From Antedon bifida (lineage: Eukaryota > Echinodermata > Crinoidea > Comatulida > Antedonidae), in assembly GCA_963402885.1 (NCBI GenBank), contig OY727103.1:11992085-12056084 (forward strand): 64,000 bases of DNA, written 5' to 3'. Shown here piece by piece: positions 15,401-25,324 of this stretch. The notes under the pieces were generated by a model, which saw nothing but the letters and a program-made list of their open reading frames with translations, searched no databases and was not told the origin of the DNA. The position numbers were made by a program, and so were the translations under genes. Each line of letters opens with the position of its first letter. Positions within the stretch are counted from its first letter, which is position 1.

Positions 15401-18400
15401 AACAATCAATTGAACACATGTGTACTATCTATCAACAAATAACCACCAAACAGAAAACTAGGAACATGTTTTGATTGTTTTAAAATTATAATTTTTAGTT
15501 TACATTGTTTTGTTTGCACAATAAATCCACAAATTAGCTATAATTTTAACAAACAACTGCTTTCAATACAATTAGTAAATTTACATTAAACTGAATACAA
15601 TGTGTATAAATACATAAAATTGGCCAAAAAAAGTACAAACACAAACATGACAAACATGTTGATTTAGTACAACTTCCTTATTGGATCACTAAATAAATGT
15701 GTTTGTCTTTGCATGGCACACTATCTTGTTCAGATTATCATTGGATTCCAAATCATTAAGCAGTTTAATATCTAAGCTTCAATGCTTTTTTAATTAAATT
15801 TGTATACTGTAATTATCTTGATTTGATTAAATTCACAAGCTACTTGTATTCACATTACAAGTTGATTCGAATGCAAACCATTGAATACAATCGGAACAGG
15901 TTCACAAGTTACTCCTCAACCATTGTTTGTCTTCTCGGATAATGACTGGAGGTCATCTGGCCCGTGTGTACTTAAAAGAACCCATTTTTTTTCTCGGAAG
16001 AGTGGAGGGTGATCTGGTCCCTCTCAGCCCCTGTCGTGGATAGGCGAATGAGCACTGTTTGGTGGCAGCTGTAGGACACAAAGGGACTCCTAGTGGAGGG
16101 GAGAAGAAATGTGTGTCGTACAAACCTGTGAACAGGCCTATCCTAACATTTATATTTATAAACAATTACCTTTACAACAAAACTGGTTTACTCAGATGAA
16201 ATTTTAAAAATTGTCAATGTGGATGTTATTTTGATTTTTATAAATTTCACAAATTAATGTTTTGTTATTGAATAAGTTGATGCAAATTAGCATTGGTCTT
16301 TGTTTGTGAGATACAGTAGGCATACTGAACATAGTAAGAGTATAATCATGTACAGTACATTAGAAAGTAAAAGTCTGCCAATCTCCAAGTTGTGTTTACA
16401 AGCAATAATCATAGTATCCCAGTTTCAAATTCAAGTATCACATTCACAGATCAATTATTTTATATTTTATTAATTTTACACCTAAATAAATTCCTGTCAT
16501 TTGATTGGACGATTGTGGGTCATATGGCGAGCAATAGTACGCACTATCATTCAATAGTACAATTTACTATGGTTTTCTGATTATTAATTTTTTACTAATA
16601 AAGACCTTGATGCCACCAGGATATTTCTGTATGACGAAACGTAGAATGATCTCCAAAGATCCATTGATCCTGCTCGTAATGGCCGCCACCTTGGATACCG
16701 GAAGATTCCAAAAACCTCAATCATTTTAAATGAAACAAAAACGTTAGTGTCCTTGCTCAATTTAATTTACTTTAATACAATAATTGTTGTACAGTAATAA
16801 AAAATCCCACATTCAAACATACTACAACGTCTATGTTTTCCCATTCCCTATATTTAAAATAAATTTCCTAGACAGGTTCTTTGTTTGGAAGTAGTACAGT
16901 AAAACTAAAATCCGTATTATAACCCCAGATTTAAATCATGAAGAACATGTTTAATTATATTACAAGACTACATAATCTGATTAAATTCTTAATCCTATAT
17001 TTTAATCCCTGTATTCAATAGCATTGGATAAAAGTAAACAAAGTTTAGTCTGTAATTGACAAGGATAAAGGAAACCCTACCCTTGACTGGAGCATACATT
17101 ATATTTAAGGAACATCTAGACTGAATGAGTCATAAACAAACTTGGCTCAGCTCCACCTTATTAAGTTCACACTTAAATAGCAAAAATGATACTTAAGAAC
17201 ACTACTGAAAACTGCAGTTATTTTCTTTCTATTTTGATGTGTTGTTCAGGTACAGTAATACAGTACTTTATACAGTAGTTCTGAGTTAAATTCAATTTAC
17301 AAACAATAAGCCAAAGGCTCAAACCGATGTCTCACAATGAAAACAACAGAGAAACAAACACAACCACAGAGAAACAAACACAACACAGAGAAACAAACAC
17401 AACCACAGAGAAACAAACACAACCACAGAGAAACAAACACAACCACAGAGAAACAAACACAACACAGAGAAACAAACACAACCACAGAGAAACAAACACA
17501 ACCACAGAGAAACAAACACTATACTATTCAAAATATTAGCAATTTGGAGTAATGTCCTAAGTTATAAAATTTGGCAAAACATTTGCAGGGGGTGTAGTAA
17601 TAGAGTAGGTAACATTAGAGTCCTGAAATGCATTAGGCAATCTTAACTAAATTGCCACACTGCACTGTCTCCTTAGGGAGGTGATGATCCCACAGCTCAA
17701 ATAAACTCTTTCTACTCTGATACTTATTGCAAGGTGAAACATGAAACATACAACATAAGAATAGGGAAAGTACCTAAACATTTTGGACATAAAAGGTCAA
17801 TCGGCCAGACCCATAATGTGCGACATGATGCCAACATTGAGGAGTGTAGTCTAGGGATATATCTAGGGATACAGGTCATGGGGGTCATGTTGTACCACAC
17901 ACTAACAATAACTAGAACATTTAATGCAACATTGTAGTACGGAACTAAGACAGTCTACAGTGAAACTATGTTGATCGTGATATGGCAGATTCTTATCAAT
18001 AATTAGGTCAGATATTTGCTTATTAAATGCATTTTAACTTTTTTTTCAAGGATGACAAACCAAAATAGTTTTTACTATAAATAAAATGTGTGTAGATCTT
18101 GAAAGTAACTACACTAATTATCATTCTCTATAAAGTCTAAGGAAAATTCTATTTTTAAAAATAAAAAATAACATTTTGTCATTTATTCCAATAAGCTTCT
18201 TTTAATTATTTTAATTGGTAAAACAAGCATTTAAATTGTAAACAAAATATTTTTTTTAAGGCAAAAACAATTTGTAATAATACTTTTAATAAGCTTTAAA
18301 TTATAAGAAATAATTAATAATTTAGTTCCATATCACATTAGGACATTTTACATTTATTAATCTTAGGAAAACTACAACAATATTTAAATAAGGTCCGCAG

Positions 18401-19425
18401 ACAGATTAAATTGGGGAAATGTACCTAAAACGTTACCTCTAAGTGTTCAACAGTTAACCCTTCAAAGATAATACATTTACATAAATAGATTTTGATTAGA
18501 TAACATTCATAGGAAAAGACAAGTATGATTTTTGTACCTATCATGTTTACTATCAGGAAGATAATAACAATGCAATTATTTAGTACATATACAGGTAAAA
18601 CAATATACTATATATTTCCGGTTATTGTTTGCAATGAAAATAACAATTTAAAGATGTAACACAACAATTTCTTGGCTTTGTTTTATAAATATTGAATTAC
18701 ATGGTATAGAGATAGTAGATAATATTATTAAGACGTTGGTCAATTCTTTATGCAATGTTAAAACAAACCCTTTTAAAATACACTGATCATCACAGTATTT
18801 GGTTCGCAAGTGAAATGAAAAATGTTTTTTTTATGTCATGGATGGTAACACGCCTCCTTGCAGAATAAGGAACTATTTTTAAAGTCATTTCTGAAAGTTA
18901 GTAAAAATCATGAACACACACAGTTTATAATATTAAGCCTACAGTAAGTTTTCTTTTTTGGCACTACTTTACTTACTTACAGGTGTTTGTACAGTACTTA
19001 ATGATTTTTAGTATTATTTTATCTACAGTATCTAATTTAATATTAATAATACAATATTTAATAACAACATTATTTTAGTGACAAATATTGAACAAGTGCA
19101 TATGAGTAATATAAATGGTTATTGAGTTGAATGTTTTAATGCAAGTTATAAATACAATATTAATATAAAATAGGTTGCTAGTGCCTGGGCGTTATTGTGT
19201 AGCCTTAGCTAAGATAAGCTCAAAAGGCAGACGAGAAGGGCAGCAGGAGGAAGTTAACACATCCCCCTCGAGAAGTGTCAGCCGCTAAACACCCAACCGA
19301 GGTAAATAAATGGTCCGAGGATATGCACTACAAAATGCACCAAATGTCACAATATTACGAGAAAATATAAACATAATATTAATCTTACCAATTCCATATT
19401 TCTTCTCGGTCGTTCTAACCCACAT
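454..19425 (-). CDS. DOCK3/4-like: DOCK3/DOCK4-type Rac guanine-nucleotide exchange factor, 5' part
   Basis: Exons in transcript order: 19389-19425, 12440-12532, 12006-12046, 11023-11078, 10223-10319, 9674-9907, 9295-9333, 6687-6826, 6060-6141, 5748-5883, 5351-5423, 4360-4463, 3826-3951, 3024-3148 (alternative 2844-2950), 1315-1477, 454-563. All have GT/AG ends and compatible phases, giving about 552 residues before the left edge. The start is the ATG at 19425, opening MWVRTTEKKYGI like other DOCK proteins. Residues 10-75 are the SH3 domain. The helical region follows, with LDLVPR and GRM...YRRPFG signatures. DHR-1 (C2) begins near residue 390, with DVIMPG, DVRNDLY and FEFRHCS. The match is closer to DOCK3/4 than DOCK1 (e.g. 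IRFEFRHCS, HELYVY). The family activates Rac at membranes with ELMO; the catalytic DHR-2 would lie left of the window. Intron 1 is about 6.9 kb. Confidence 0.93.
817..965. repeat. Short tandem duplication, unit about 68 bp
   Basis: The phrase AACCCTGCATAT recurs at about 817, 885 and 951. It is followed in the first two by TACCCCTCAACA, TATTCTTAGGCCC and CTTACATGCC. The repeat lies in a DOCK intron. Confidence 0.8.
1080..1225. repeat. Dispersed repeat, SINE-like, copy 1
   Basis: A stretch with GGATAAGGACTATAAACCG, a GTGTACACAG...GTGTGCAC pair and TTTAAAGAACCCA. Related words in the same order occur near 15925-16060. The family is not identified; it resembles a degraded SINE in a DOCK intron. 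Confidence 0.4.
1848..2362. mobile_element. Putative non-autonomous inverted-repeat element with internal minisatellite
   Basis: The left end AGTAGAACTCCTC (1849-1861) is mirrored by GAGGAGTTTTACT (2349-2361), with one mismatch in 13. The ends look like those of pogo/Tigger-type Tc1/mariner elements. There is no transposase. Most of the interior is the 18-bp array at 1873-2250. No clear target duplication was seen, so element status is tentative. Confidence 0.45.
1873..2250. repeat. 18-bp minisatellite
   Basis: About 20 copies of a unit close to TTATTAAGCGGACACCCC, with scattered substitutions. It lies within a DOCK intron and creates an artificial open frame of LLSGHP-type repeats. Confidence 0.92.
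2729..2840. repeat. 56-bp tandem duplication next to DOCK exon 14b
   Basis: CAACAAAACGGTGTGAGTAG occurs at 2729 and again at 2785, each followed by CTTCGC(C/T)GACAGAC and a GAGTAAAAATGCAAC tail. The second copy ends at the donor side of exon 14b. Confidence 0.85.
2844..2950 (-). other. DOCK exon 14b, tandem-duplicated alternative of exon 14a
   Basis: A 107-nt exon-like block with acceptor AG at 2951-2952 and donor GTTCGT below 2844. It starts in the same phase as exon 14a and reads GDVRNDVYIHLNTADF, then a shorter loop, then a VEIIVHV strand. It aligns with exon 14a, starting with the same DVRND, but lacks six residues of the Gly/Lys-rich loop. Both 125 and 107 nt leave remainder 2, so either exon alone keeps frame, whereas both together (232 nt) shift it. 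That favours mutually exclusive use. The donor is weaker than that of 14a. Expression is not shown by sequence. Confidence 0.78.
3024..3148 (-). other. DOCK exon 14a, first strand and loop of DHR-1
   Basis: A 125-nt exon (acceptor AG at 3149-3150, donor GTACGT below 3024). It joins the G left by exon 13 to give Gly-Asp-Val-Arg-Asn-Asp. It encodes a DVRNDLYVVL strand, a GGKTAGKNVE loop and the next strand. This is the version most like DOCK3/4 of other animals. Confidence 0.88.
3375..3532. mobile_element. MITE family A, copy 1
   Basis: The inverted ends AAGCTCTGTCTACACTATCA and TTTGATAGTGTCGGCAGAG are flanked by TA on both sides, as in Tc1/mariner-type insertions. The interior contains CAAATATGGTAGTGATATG words and ATGACATCATCATGTCCATA. 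Three more copies lie at 10763, 24609 and 30008. No coding capacity. Confidence 0.85.
4040..4238. mobile_element. 199-bp MITE with perfect TIRs and TA target duplication
   Basis: It begins CAGTCAACTCTCCCAATACC and ends with the exact inverse over at least 24 bp, flanked by TA at 4038-4039 and 4239-4240. Ends of this type are pogo/Tigger-like. The right TIR is preceded by two extra copies of itself in a 33-bp tandem array (4149-4238) with unit GTCCGGTATTGGGAGAGTTT plus CTGGTATCACAGA. It lies in the DOCK intron between 3951 and 4360. Confidence 0.88.
4692..5330. repeat. 20-bp minisatellite in a DOCK intron
   Basis: About 32 units close to TGGGTACCTGGGAATGTCAT, interspersed with a variant carrying GGGGATGTTCGAGTACCTG. 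The array is open in several plus-strand frames because the unit contains no stop in those phases; those frames are not genes. Confidence 0.95.
6325..6397 (-). pseudogene. tRNA-like sequence (tRNA pseudogene or tRNA-derived SINE head)
   Basis: On the minus strand, 73 nt fold as a tRNA. Box A is TGGTCTAGAGG and box B is GGTTCGAGTCC. The T-arm is fully paired (GTGGG/CCCAC). The anticodon stem CCAGG/TCTGG encloses a 7-nt loop with AGT at the anticodon position. The acceptor stem pairs only five of seven, and the D-arm resembles tRNA-Pro rather than tRNA-Thr. A related truncated copy with the same flank (AAGCTTG.GCTGA) lies at 13858-13907, which favours a dispersed element over a working tRNA gene. 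Confidence 0.6.
6586..6640 (+). repeat. SINE-like 3' tail, copy 1
   Basis: CTGAAGAGGTTACTCAGTAT followed by an AATAAATAAATAAA tail. The same tail (GGTTACCCAGTATAAATAAA) closes elements at 31018-31045 and 31160-31200. Confidence 0.6.
8146..8662. mobile_element. Non-autonomous transposon with about 48-bp terminal inverted repeats
   Basis: The left end GAGGTTTCGCAATCTTACGA continues ATACGATAACGAAAACGGAT, ACGTCA. It is mirrored at 8601-8655 by TGACGTATCC...GGTTGCGAAACCTC with only a few mismatches. The interior repeats ATTCGT/ACGAAT words and has no transposase frame. It lies in the large DOCK intron between 6826 and 9295. The superfamily was not recognised. Confidence 0.85.
9390..9610. repeat. 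25-bp AT-rich minisatellite
   Basis: About nine units of AAAATACATTAATTTGCAAC followed by C(A/T)AT with small changes. It lies between DOCK exons 9295-9333 and 9674-9907. Confidence 0.9.
10763..10924. mobile_element. MITE family A, copy 2
   Basis: The most intact copy. AAGCTTTGTCTACACTATCA at the left is mirrored by TGATAGTGTAGACAGAGCTT at the right, with TA on each side. The interior has two CAAATATGGTAGT units and ATGACATCATCATGTCCATA. Confidence 0.9.
11600..11925. repeat. Complex minisatellite, units of about 21 and 14 bp
   Basis: Repeats of TATGGTCAATTCATACTACT and a shorter ATACTATGGTCAATC form. It lies in the DOCK intron between exons 11023-11078 and 12006-12046. Confidence 0.9.
13255..13640. 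repeat. Compound tandem repeat, unit about 61 bp
   Basis: Five copies of GCTAGATAGTTATACTGTAA followed by GATGACGTCTAGAGAGTTA. A second module, ATTACTATTGATGCTCC(A/C)AT, occurs twice (13259, 13475), so the array is a higher-order duplication. Each unit holds a TGACGT core, which is a cAMP-response half site by sequence only. Confidence 0.88.
13858..13907 (-). repeat. Truncated relative of the tRNA-like element at 6325
   Basis: GACTCGAACC followed after a deletion by CCACCAAGCTTGTGCTGAAT matches the T-loop and the 5' flank of the element at 6325-6410. Confidence 0.55.
15925..16060. repeat. Dispersed repeat, SINE-like, copy 2
   Basis: CTTCTCGGATAATGACTGGA, GTGTGTACTTAAAAGAACCC and CTCGGAAGAGTGGAGG echo the order of words at 1080-1225. 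Family not identified. Confidence 0.35.
17337..17520. repeat. 20/18-bp minisatellite
   Basis: Nine units of AACCACAGAGAAACAAACAC, some lacking the CC. Open in several frames on both strands by composition only. Confidence 0.92.
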
Positions 19426-20458
19426 TTTTCTCCGGACAAAGTTTAATATTCCATGATTGTATAGTTTTGATTCATGTCGCGACGCAGACGATGATGATAC
19501 GGAAGTAAAGAAACAACACGGTTTTTATCTTATAAAATAGCGGCCCCTATAATATCAACATGAAACTTCCGCCTCTCTCCTTTTTCTCCCTCCCATGAAA
19601 AATAATATTTTCTATATTCCTTCGTGCTTAATTTACAATATTTAACTATCTACAACATAATCATTATCAAATCAAATTAATTAATTTATAAATTTCGAGA
19701 AACCATGTCATATCCTCACCGCTCACGTTATGATTCCTAAACTAAACTCTTGTTTTGTGTGATTTTTAAAAATTTAAGAATCTAAATAGTAAAACGTATT
19801 TTTTACTAAACTTGTATAGAAATTGAAAAAAAAACGTTCTTCTTTTAATTGATGCAGAACAGCAGAAAGATATATTTGGAGTACACTGCAAATAATGTTC
19901 TTAATAATCTTTATCTTGTAGTCAAAGATATGACTTTTTGAAATATTTACAGAGGGCGCTATGTATTTTTTAAATCAACGATTAGGTCGAATTGTTAAAA
20001 TGACCTGGCAACCTTAATTCCTGTTGCGACGGTGAATGTAAACAATTTTTTGGGTAAAAATGCAGTTATTGGTCAAAAGTAAACGCCAGCTGTCTCCTCA
20101 TTGGTTTCAAGTTAACGGGTAAATTATGTACACTGGGGTTTTTTAATTATTACTTTGTTCGATTGTCATTTAGAATTACAATTTAAAGTTACATTTTACA
20201 AATTAAAGCAAGGCTACATTTTAGGCGTAAATAAAATTGTCTCATATTTAGCAAGCCTTTTCCTACAGGCTAAATGCCTGTTAAAGTAGCATGCCAAGCA
20301 GGTCTAGTAGCCTAGGCCTATAAATTAATCAATCAAATTAAACATTTTTTTAAGCACTGAGCCACATTCAGAATCAGAAATATATAATTTTTGTTTTGAT
20401 AATTTAATGTTTTATTTTGCTTGAAGATTTTTGGATGATTTTTCTTAATATTCTGCAG
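19426..20458. promoter_or_regulatory. Divergent promoter region between DOCK and LRRC74A-like genes
   Basis: About 1.0 kb separates the DOCK ATG (minus) from the first recognised LRRC74A-like exon (plus). It contains the 5' leaders and probably a shared bidirectional promoter. No TATA box was assigned with confidence. An untranslated LRRC74A-like exon may lie near 20030-20130. Confidence 0.45.
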
Positions 20459-20473
20459 AAAGAAATTGTTGAA

Positions 20474-23400
20474 ATGAGCTCATCACAGAGACGGTGCTGT
20501 GGGGAATCACATAGCCAATCAGAATGCACAACAACCAATGAAAAGAGTAAAAAGAAAATGAGTCGAAAGAGAGAAGGAAATCAACTGGAAAATGACAACT
20601 CACTTGCATTAGATCTTAGCAAAGTTGAAAACAATAATATGTTACCACAACCAAAGAAGTCACCACGTTTAAACAGAACATCTGAAAGAATACCAGCGGA
20701 ATCAACATTTAGACAAAAATCAACAAACATAAAAACACTAAATTCGGGCCAAATACCAAAAAGTACAAAGTTGAGACATGTTATGGACAATTCCTTGAGT
20801 AAAGTTGCAAGACCTCACAGCAGTGTCTCAAAAGCAAGTAAATTAAGAAAGGACACGTCAGGACGGATACGACCTGGAACAGCTCCTCTGATTAAGGTGA
20901 CGGAGCCATTGCCACCACCAACAACCCCTGTGATTGAGGTTACGGAGCCATTGCCACCACCAGCTCCTCTGATTGAGGTGACCGCACCATTCACAGCTTG
21001 GTCAGAAACAGAGCTTCTAGAAGCAATTGAAAAAACAAGTCTTGTTGAAGATGATGATTCACAGTCAGTGATTACAGGTAACAACAACATATTTATACAT
21101 GTTTTATTTTGTTTTTATTAATCCCAAACAAAATGAACTTTTTGCTCTAGAATGCTACATGTTTACAGATATAATGATTTAGTGTATATTTATAGATACA
21201 TCATTACTGCCTTGTTCACAATTAAATGATGATGTTAGCGAAGACGAGGAACACACACTTAAAGACCCGATTCAGAAGTTGATGGAAATTCCACCCGATG
21301 ACGGAGAATATGACACAGATCTTGACGAAGAATTCCCTGCAGGTAAATATAGCTTCCTGTTATGTGCATTAATAACCTTAAAAACAAGTTGTAATACCTT
21401 TTGTTATTTAAAATATGTATTAAAAACTTTTGAAATTCAGGTCAACAAAAGGAATACGACTCTACAGGACGTACCATCTATTTAGAGCAGTGTCAGGCTG
21501 AAGGTAATATTATCTTGTAACTTTGAAATGCAAAATCAAATGTTGATATAAAGTTTGCGATACACCACGTATATTAGTTCTGAAAAGAACTGTTGAGTTT
21601 CTAATATACGTGGTGTACTGCAAATTTATATCAACATTTGATTTAGCCATGCAAACCTTCAAACAAAATAAAATGATAACCAATTCTGCTACATTAGTAC
21701 ACAAAGTTTTCATTCATTCATTCATGTTTACTGCCTTTATTTCTACCACAGTTTACCTAACGTTGGATTATGTAAGTTAGTTGGTACATCCATTTGTTGT
21801 ATCACTGTTTTTATATTAGTTACACTTTAATCAAGTCAGTGGCGTAACGGCTATGAGCGCTCACTGGCTAAACCCAGGGCCCCTGAGCAATGCCCAGAGG
21901 AAAAATAGGCATTAAATATGTCGAAAATGCTAAAAACGCCCCAGGCCTCCAGCGTTGGAGGGCCACTTGGGGTTCCTAAACCAGGGGCCTTAGGCCTCCG
22001 CGTTACGCCACTGAATCAAGTGCACTCTATATTAAATTATTAATTTACTGCTTTGCTTCTAACTTTATAAATGTTATAGCATAGTTATCTTATTAGTTGT
22101 TTATTTTTTCTTCACATGTTACACATATTCCATTCCTTGAGAATAATGTAATGTGGATAATAAACACTGTAACACTGCCAGACTGGGATAGGTAGCAATT
22201 GATGGTGCAAAGCATGGGATTGCTAGTTAATAATATTTCAATGTACATTTTATTTACTGCATATTGTATACAGCACACAGCACTGGTGTAGATATTACTT
22301 ATTTATTTTAAGCACTTCATTGTGTTAAATTAGGAAACATTTATATTTACGATAACAAATTGTAAAATGTTTATACAATGCAGGAGTTGATCCCATATCG
22401 TTTGTTCTGCGTAACTTTCATCAACCTAAATTGCAGTTACGTCATCATTACATGTCCGCAAGAGAGGTTAAGCCTCTTGCGCAAGCTCTTGGGGTAAGTT
22501 ATATAAATACACATAAAATAGTAAGTTATATAAATAGTTATACATACATATAAGATAATAATTTGCAAAATTCACTCCTTTTAGTTTCCATTTCTGAGTA
22601 AAATTATTTTGGTTTTTTTGCACTCAGAGTAACTCATGTATAGAAGATTTAGACTTGAATGACAACCATCTAACTGAAGAGGGCGCTTTAGCTATTGCAG
22701 TTATGATGCGAAACAACAACTACATACACAAATTGGTTTGTATTATTTGTTGAGACCTTCAAAGTAACGTACCAGACTGCTAATGTATAAATCACAACAA
22801 ATAATATTTTTGTCTATTAATAGGACTTATCGGACAATGTGATTGGTCGAAAAGGTGCAGCGGCAATGTCGTTCATGTTAGAGAGTAACTACACACTTAA
22901 GAAGCTGTGCTTAAGTGGTAATCACTTAACAGATATTGATGCTTCGATTCTGTCCAATGGTTTAAGAACCAATGGTACACTAACGGATCTGGACTTAAGT
23001 TACAATGAATTTGGAGAGTCTGGTGGTGTGAGTCTAGGACTTGCTATGGTTAGTATCAATTCTGTGTGTCTCAAAGTAAAATAAATAAAATAATTCTCAT
23101 ATTTAACATGTTATTTTAAATAATTCCTGGTATCATATTACATTTAGGCAGCAAACGATGGCTTAGTTTACCTAGACTTAAGATGGAACAGCTTACGTGG
23201 AAAGGGAGCAGTAGCAATAGCCAATGCACTGAAGGTACAGTACACTAGTAGCAATAGCCAATGCACTAAAGGTACAGTACACTAGTAGCAATAGCCAATG
23301 CACTCAAGGTACAGTAGACTAGTTGCAATAGCCAATGCACTCAAGGTACAGTACACTAGTAGCAATAGCCAATGCACTCAAGGTACAGTACACTAGTAGC

Positions 23401-25298
23401 AATAGCCAGTGCACTAAAGGTACAGTACACCTGGTAGCAATAGCCAACAGTACACTATACAGTATCAACTTGTTGTGAAAAATTGATGAATGTCTTCACG
23501 AGGTGAAGAAAATAAAGTTAACATTTTTTTTATTGTGTCAGGTGAACACAAGTCTTGAAGTTTTAGATTTGTCTAAAAATGCAGTTGGTTTGCAGGGCTG
23601 TATAGCCTTTATGAGGTCATTAAAGGTCAACCATGGCCTCCGTATTCTCAACTTAAGGTACGTACCACAATACAAACATTCAGTCACAATAATATCACAT
23701 GCCATGTATAACATTCAGGTTGATATTTCACTATGTTAGTTTCAGTTTATATGTTTCATACTTTCAAAACATTGACTAATTATTTTATTTTCCATTAGTC
23801 ATAATCATGTGAACCCCAAGCTACTCAAAAACATTGACTAATTATTTCATTTTTCATTAGCCATAATCATGTGAACCCCCAAGCTACTCAAAAACTTGCA
23901 CTTGGTTTGAAGAAAAACACTAAGCTGGAGGTGTTAATGGTAAGCGAGTAATTTTAACATATTGTTTTTTATGACTTCAGCTGTCGAGTCAAAAAGTCAT
24001 TCTATACATGCACATAACTTACTGAATGTATTGAAAACAAAACAAAAATTATATTTTATTTTATCTGAAAAAGTGAAGGAAAACAAATGTCATTCTTTCT
24101 TTTTTCAGTTGAACAGTAACCCGATCGGAGATGAAGGAATTGTTGCTTTGCTGAAAGCTCTCGTTGTGAACACATCTCTCAAACTGCTCAACCTCATGGT
24201 ACAGAATTGTTTTGGGTTACTCTATAATATATGTAATAATCATAAACTTCATTAAAACTTTATATTTACATACGGTACATGTTAAAACATTGTTGAAATT
24301 GTTGCACAGCCCAAAGAACAACCATTTGTTGATCTGCTTCTGTGATTAAATAAAGTTGAATTGAATATTGTTGTTTACTTTTAATATTCATATCAAATTT
24401 CTCGACAGGATTTTTCAGTTTCTAAGTCAGTTCACGAAAAGCTGAAAGAAATTCAAGAAGATCGAGATGTCTTTATTCTGTGCCGAGACCCACAACGTAA
24501 CAAACCTGATAGCAAGGTGTGTGTAGGCCTAAATACTGTTGAAAGAAACTTGGTTTAAAAAAAACATTGTTAATAATCTGTTGGTTTGAATACATTATAT
24601 TTATGATAAAGCTTAAAAAAGTGTACCCAAATATGGTAGTGATATCCCCAAATATGGTAGTGATATGACATCATCATGTCCATATATGGGCACATCACAT
24701 TTTGTTGTCACATAAAGTTTGATAGTGTAGACAGAGCTTAATAATTAACGTTTTGTTGCATTATTTTTGTCCTGACAGGACAGCATAATTGCCGTGAGTG
24801 TGGTTAATGAGTTCATCAACAAGAACCAGACGCAAGTGATAGATAAATTTTACGCAGTGGATGAAGAGAGAACAGGTTTCATTTTAGCAACTCAGTTTGT
24901 AACAACTCTTCTTGAAGCAGGATGTGACGTCAGAAAAGTAAGTTTTACTTGATACGTTGCTAAACAATGGCGCTGCTTTAAAATAGTGTGTTTGTTCATA
25001 AAAATATTATAATATCTCTATGGTTTGTAGGCTGGTGAATGAATGAAAAACGATATTTTTTTTTCTTTCCAGTCTGATTTGAAGAAAGTATTGACCATTC
25101 TTCAAATTGAAGATTCTCATAAAATCTCGTACAGGTAAGCCTACTAATGAAATGAAATATTTATAATATTTTCTGAAAGATTAGGTGAAGCTATTTTACC
25201 AATATATAATTACATATCCATTTTTTTTTCTTTGTAGACATATTTTAAATGGCTGTTCAGCGCTTTGTCGAGATACACGTATTGGAAATACAACATGA
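20474..25298 (+). CDS. LRRC74A-like: LRRC74A-like leucine-rich repeat protein with EF-hand-like tail
   Basis: Exons: 20474-21077 (exon opens at 20459), 21196-21342, 21441-21503, 22384-22493, 22628-22735, 22824-23048, 23148-23234, 23542-23657, 23861-23939, 24109-24198, 24409-24516, 24779-24937, 25073-25134, 25238-25298. All phases agree, giving 672 residues. Residues 1-270 are Ser/Lys-rich and then acidic, with a triplicated proline motif near residues 137-170. Residues 290-545 are ribonuclease-inhibitor-type LRRs (LDLNDNHL, LDLSYNEFGESGG, LDLRWNSLRGKGA). The last 90 residues (FYAVDEERTGFI...DLKKVL) resemble the degenerate EF-hand tail of vertebrate LRRC74A. Function in the family is poorly known. 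The N-terminus is longer than in human. The start is the first ATG of the exon after a CTGCAG acceptor; an upstream coding exon is possible. Confidence 0.88.
21533..21645. mobile_element. Long hairpin MITE in an LRRC74A-like intron
   Basis: The arm AAATCAAATGTTGATATAAA...CCACGTATATTAG (21533-21577) is mirrored by CTAATATACGTGGTGT...ATCAACATTTGATTT (21601-21645), with a 23-nt loop and two or three mismatches. Transcribed as part of the intron, it would form a stem of about 44 bp. Confidence 0.85.
21837..22013. mobile_element. 177-bp hAT-type MITE with 8-bp target duplication
   Basis: The ends CAGTGGCGTAAC and GTTACGCCACTG are inverted repeats typical of hAT elements. They are flanked by the perfect 8-bp direct repeat AATCAAGT at 21829-21836 and 22014-22021. 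The interior is GC-richer than its surroundings and partly palindromic (CCCCAGG, CCAGGGGCC). Non-coding. Confidence 0.93.
23210..23456. repeat. 37-bp array copying an LRRC74A-like exon end and splice donor
   Basis: Units of GTAGCAATAGCCAATGCACT plus CAAGGTACAGTACACTA. The first unit is the true 3' end of exon 23148-23234 with donor GTACAG at 23235. Copies of the donor fall at about 23272, 23309, 23346, 23383 and 23420. Later units are degenerate. Confidence 0.93.
23768..23891. repeat. 62-bp tandem duplication of an LRRC74A-like splice acceptor and exon start
   Basis: Two copies of ACATTGACTAATTATTT...CATTAG followed by CATAATCATGTGAACCCC. The upstream copy (acceptor at 23798) has one C fewer and would reach a TAA stop within about 40 nt. 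The downstream copy (acceptor at 23860) fits the protein. Confidence 0.9.
24609..24738. mobile_element. MITE family A, copy 3 (left end deleted)
   Basis: It has the same interior words as copies 1 and 2 (CCAAATATGGTAGTGATA, ATGACATCATCATGTCCATA) and an intact right end TTGATAGTGTAGACAGAGCT. The left end keeps only AAAGCTT. It sits about 40 bp before exon 24779-24937. Confidence 0.85.
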
Positions 25299-25324
25299 AT
25301 ACAGAAAGAATTGTTACTATATAA

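Larger units (their letters stand above)
12533..19388 (-). other. DOCK intron 1, no gene seen
   Basis: A 6.9-kb AT-rich stretch between the 12-codon first exon and exon 2. Apart from the repeats listed separately (13255, 13858, 15925, 17337) it shows only scattered short open frames without recognisable similarity, codon structure or splice context. Any enhancers cannot be told from sequence alone. Confidence 0.7.

Noticed and set aside
15953..16165. 70-codon minus-strand frame in DOCK intron 1
   Set aside because: It overlaps a dispersed repeat and lacks any recognisable similarity.
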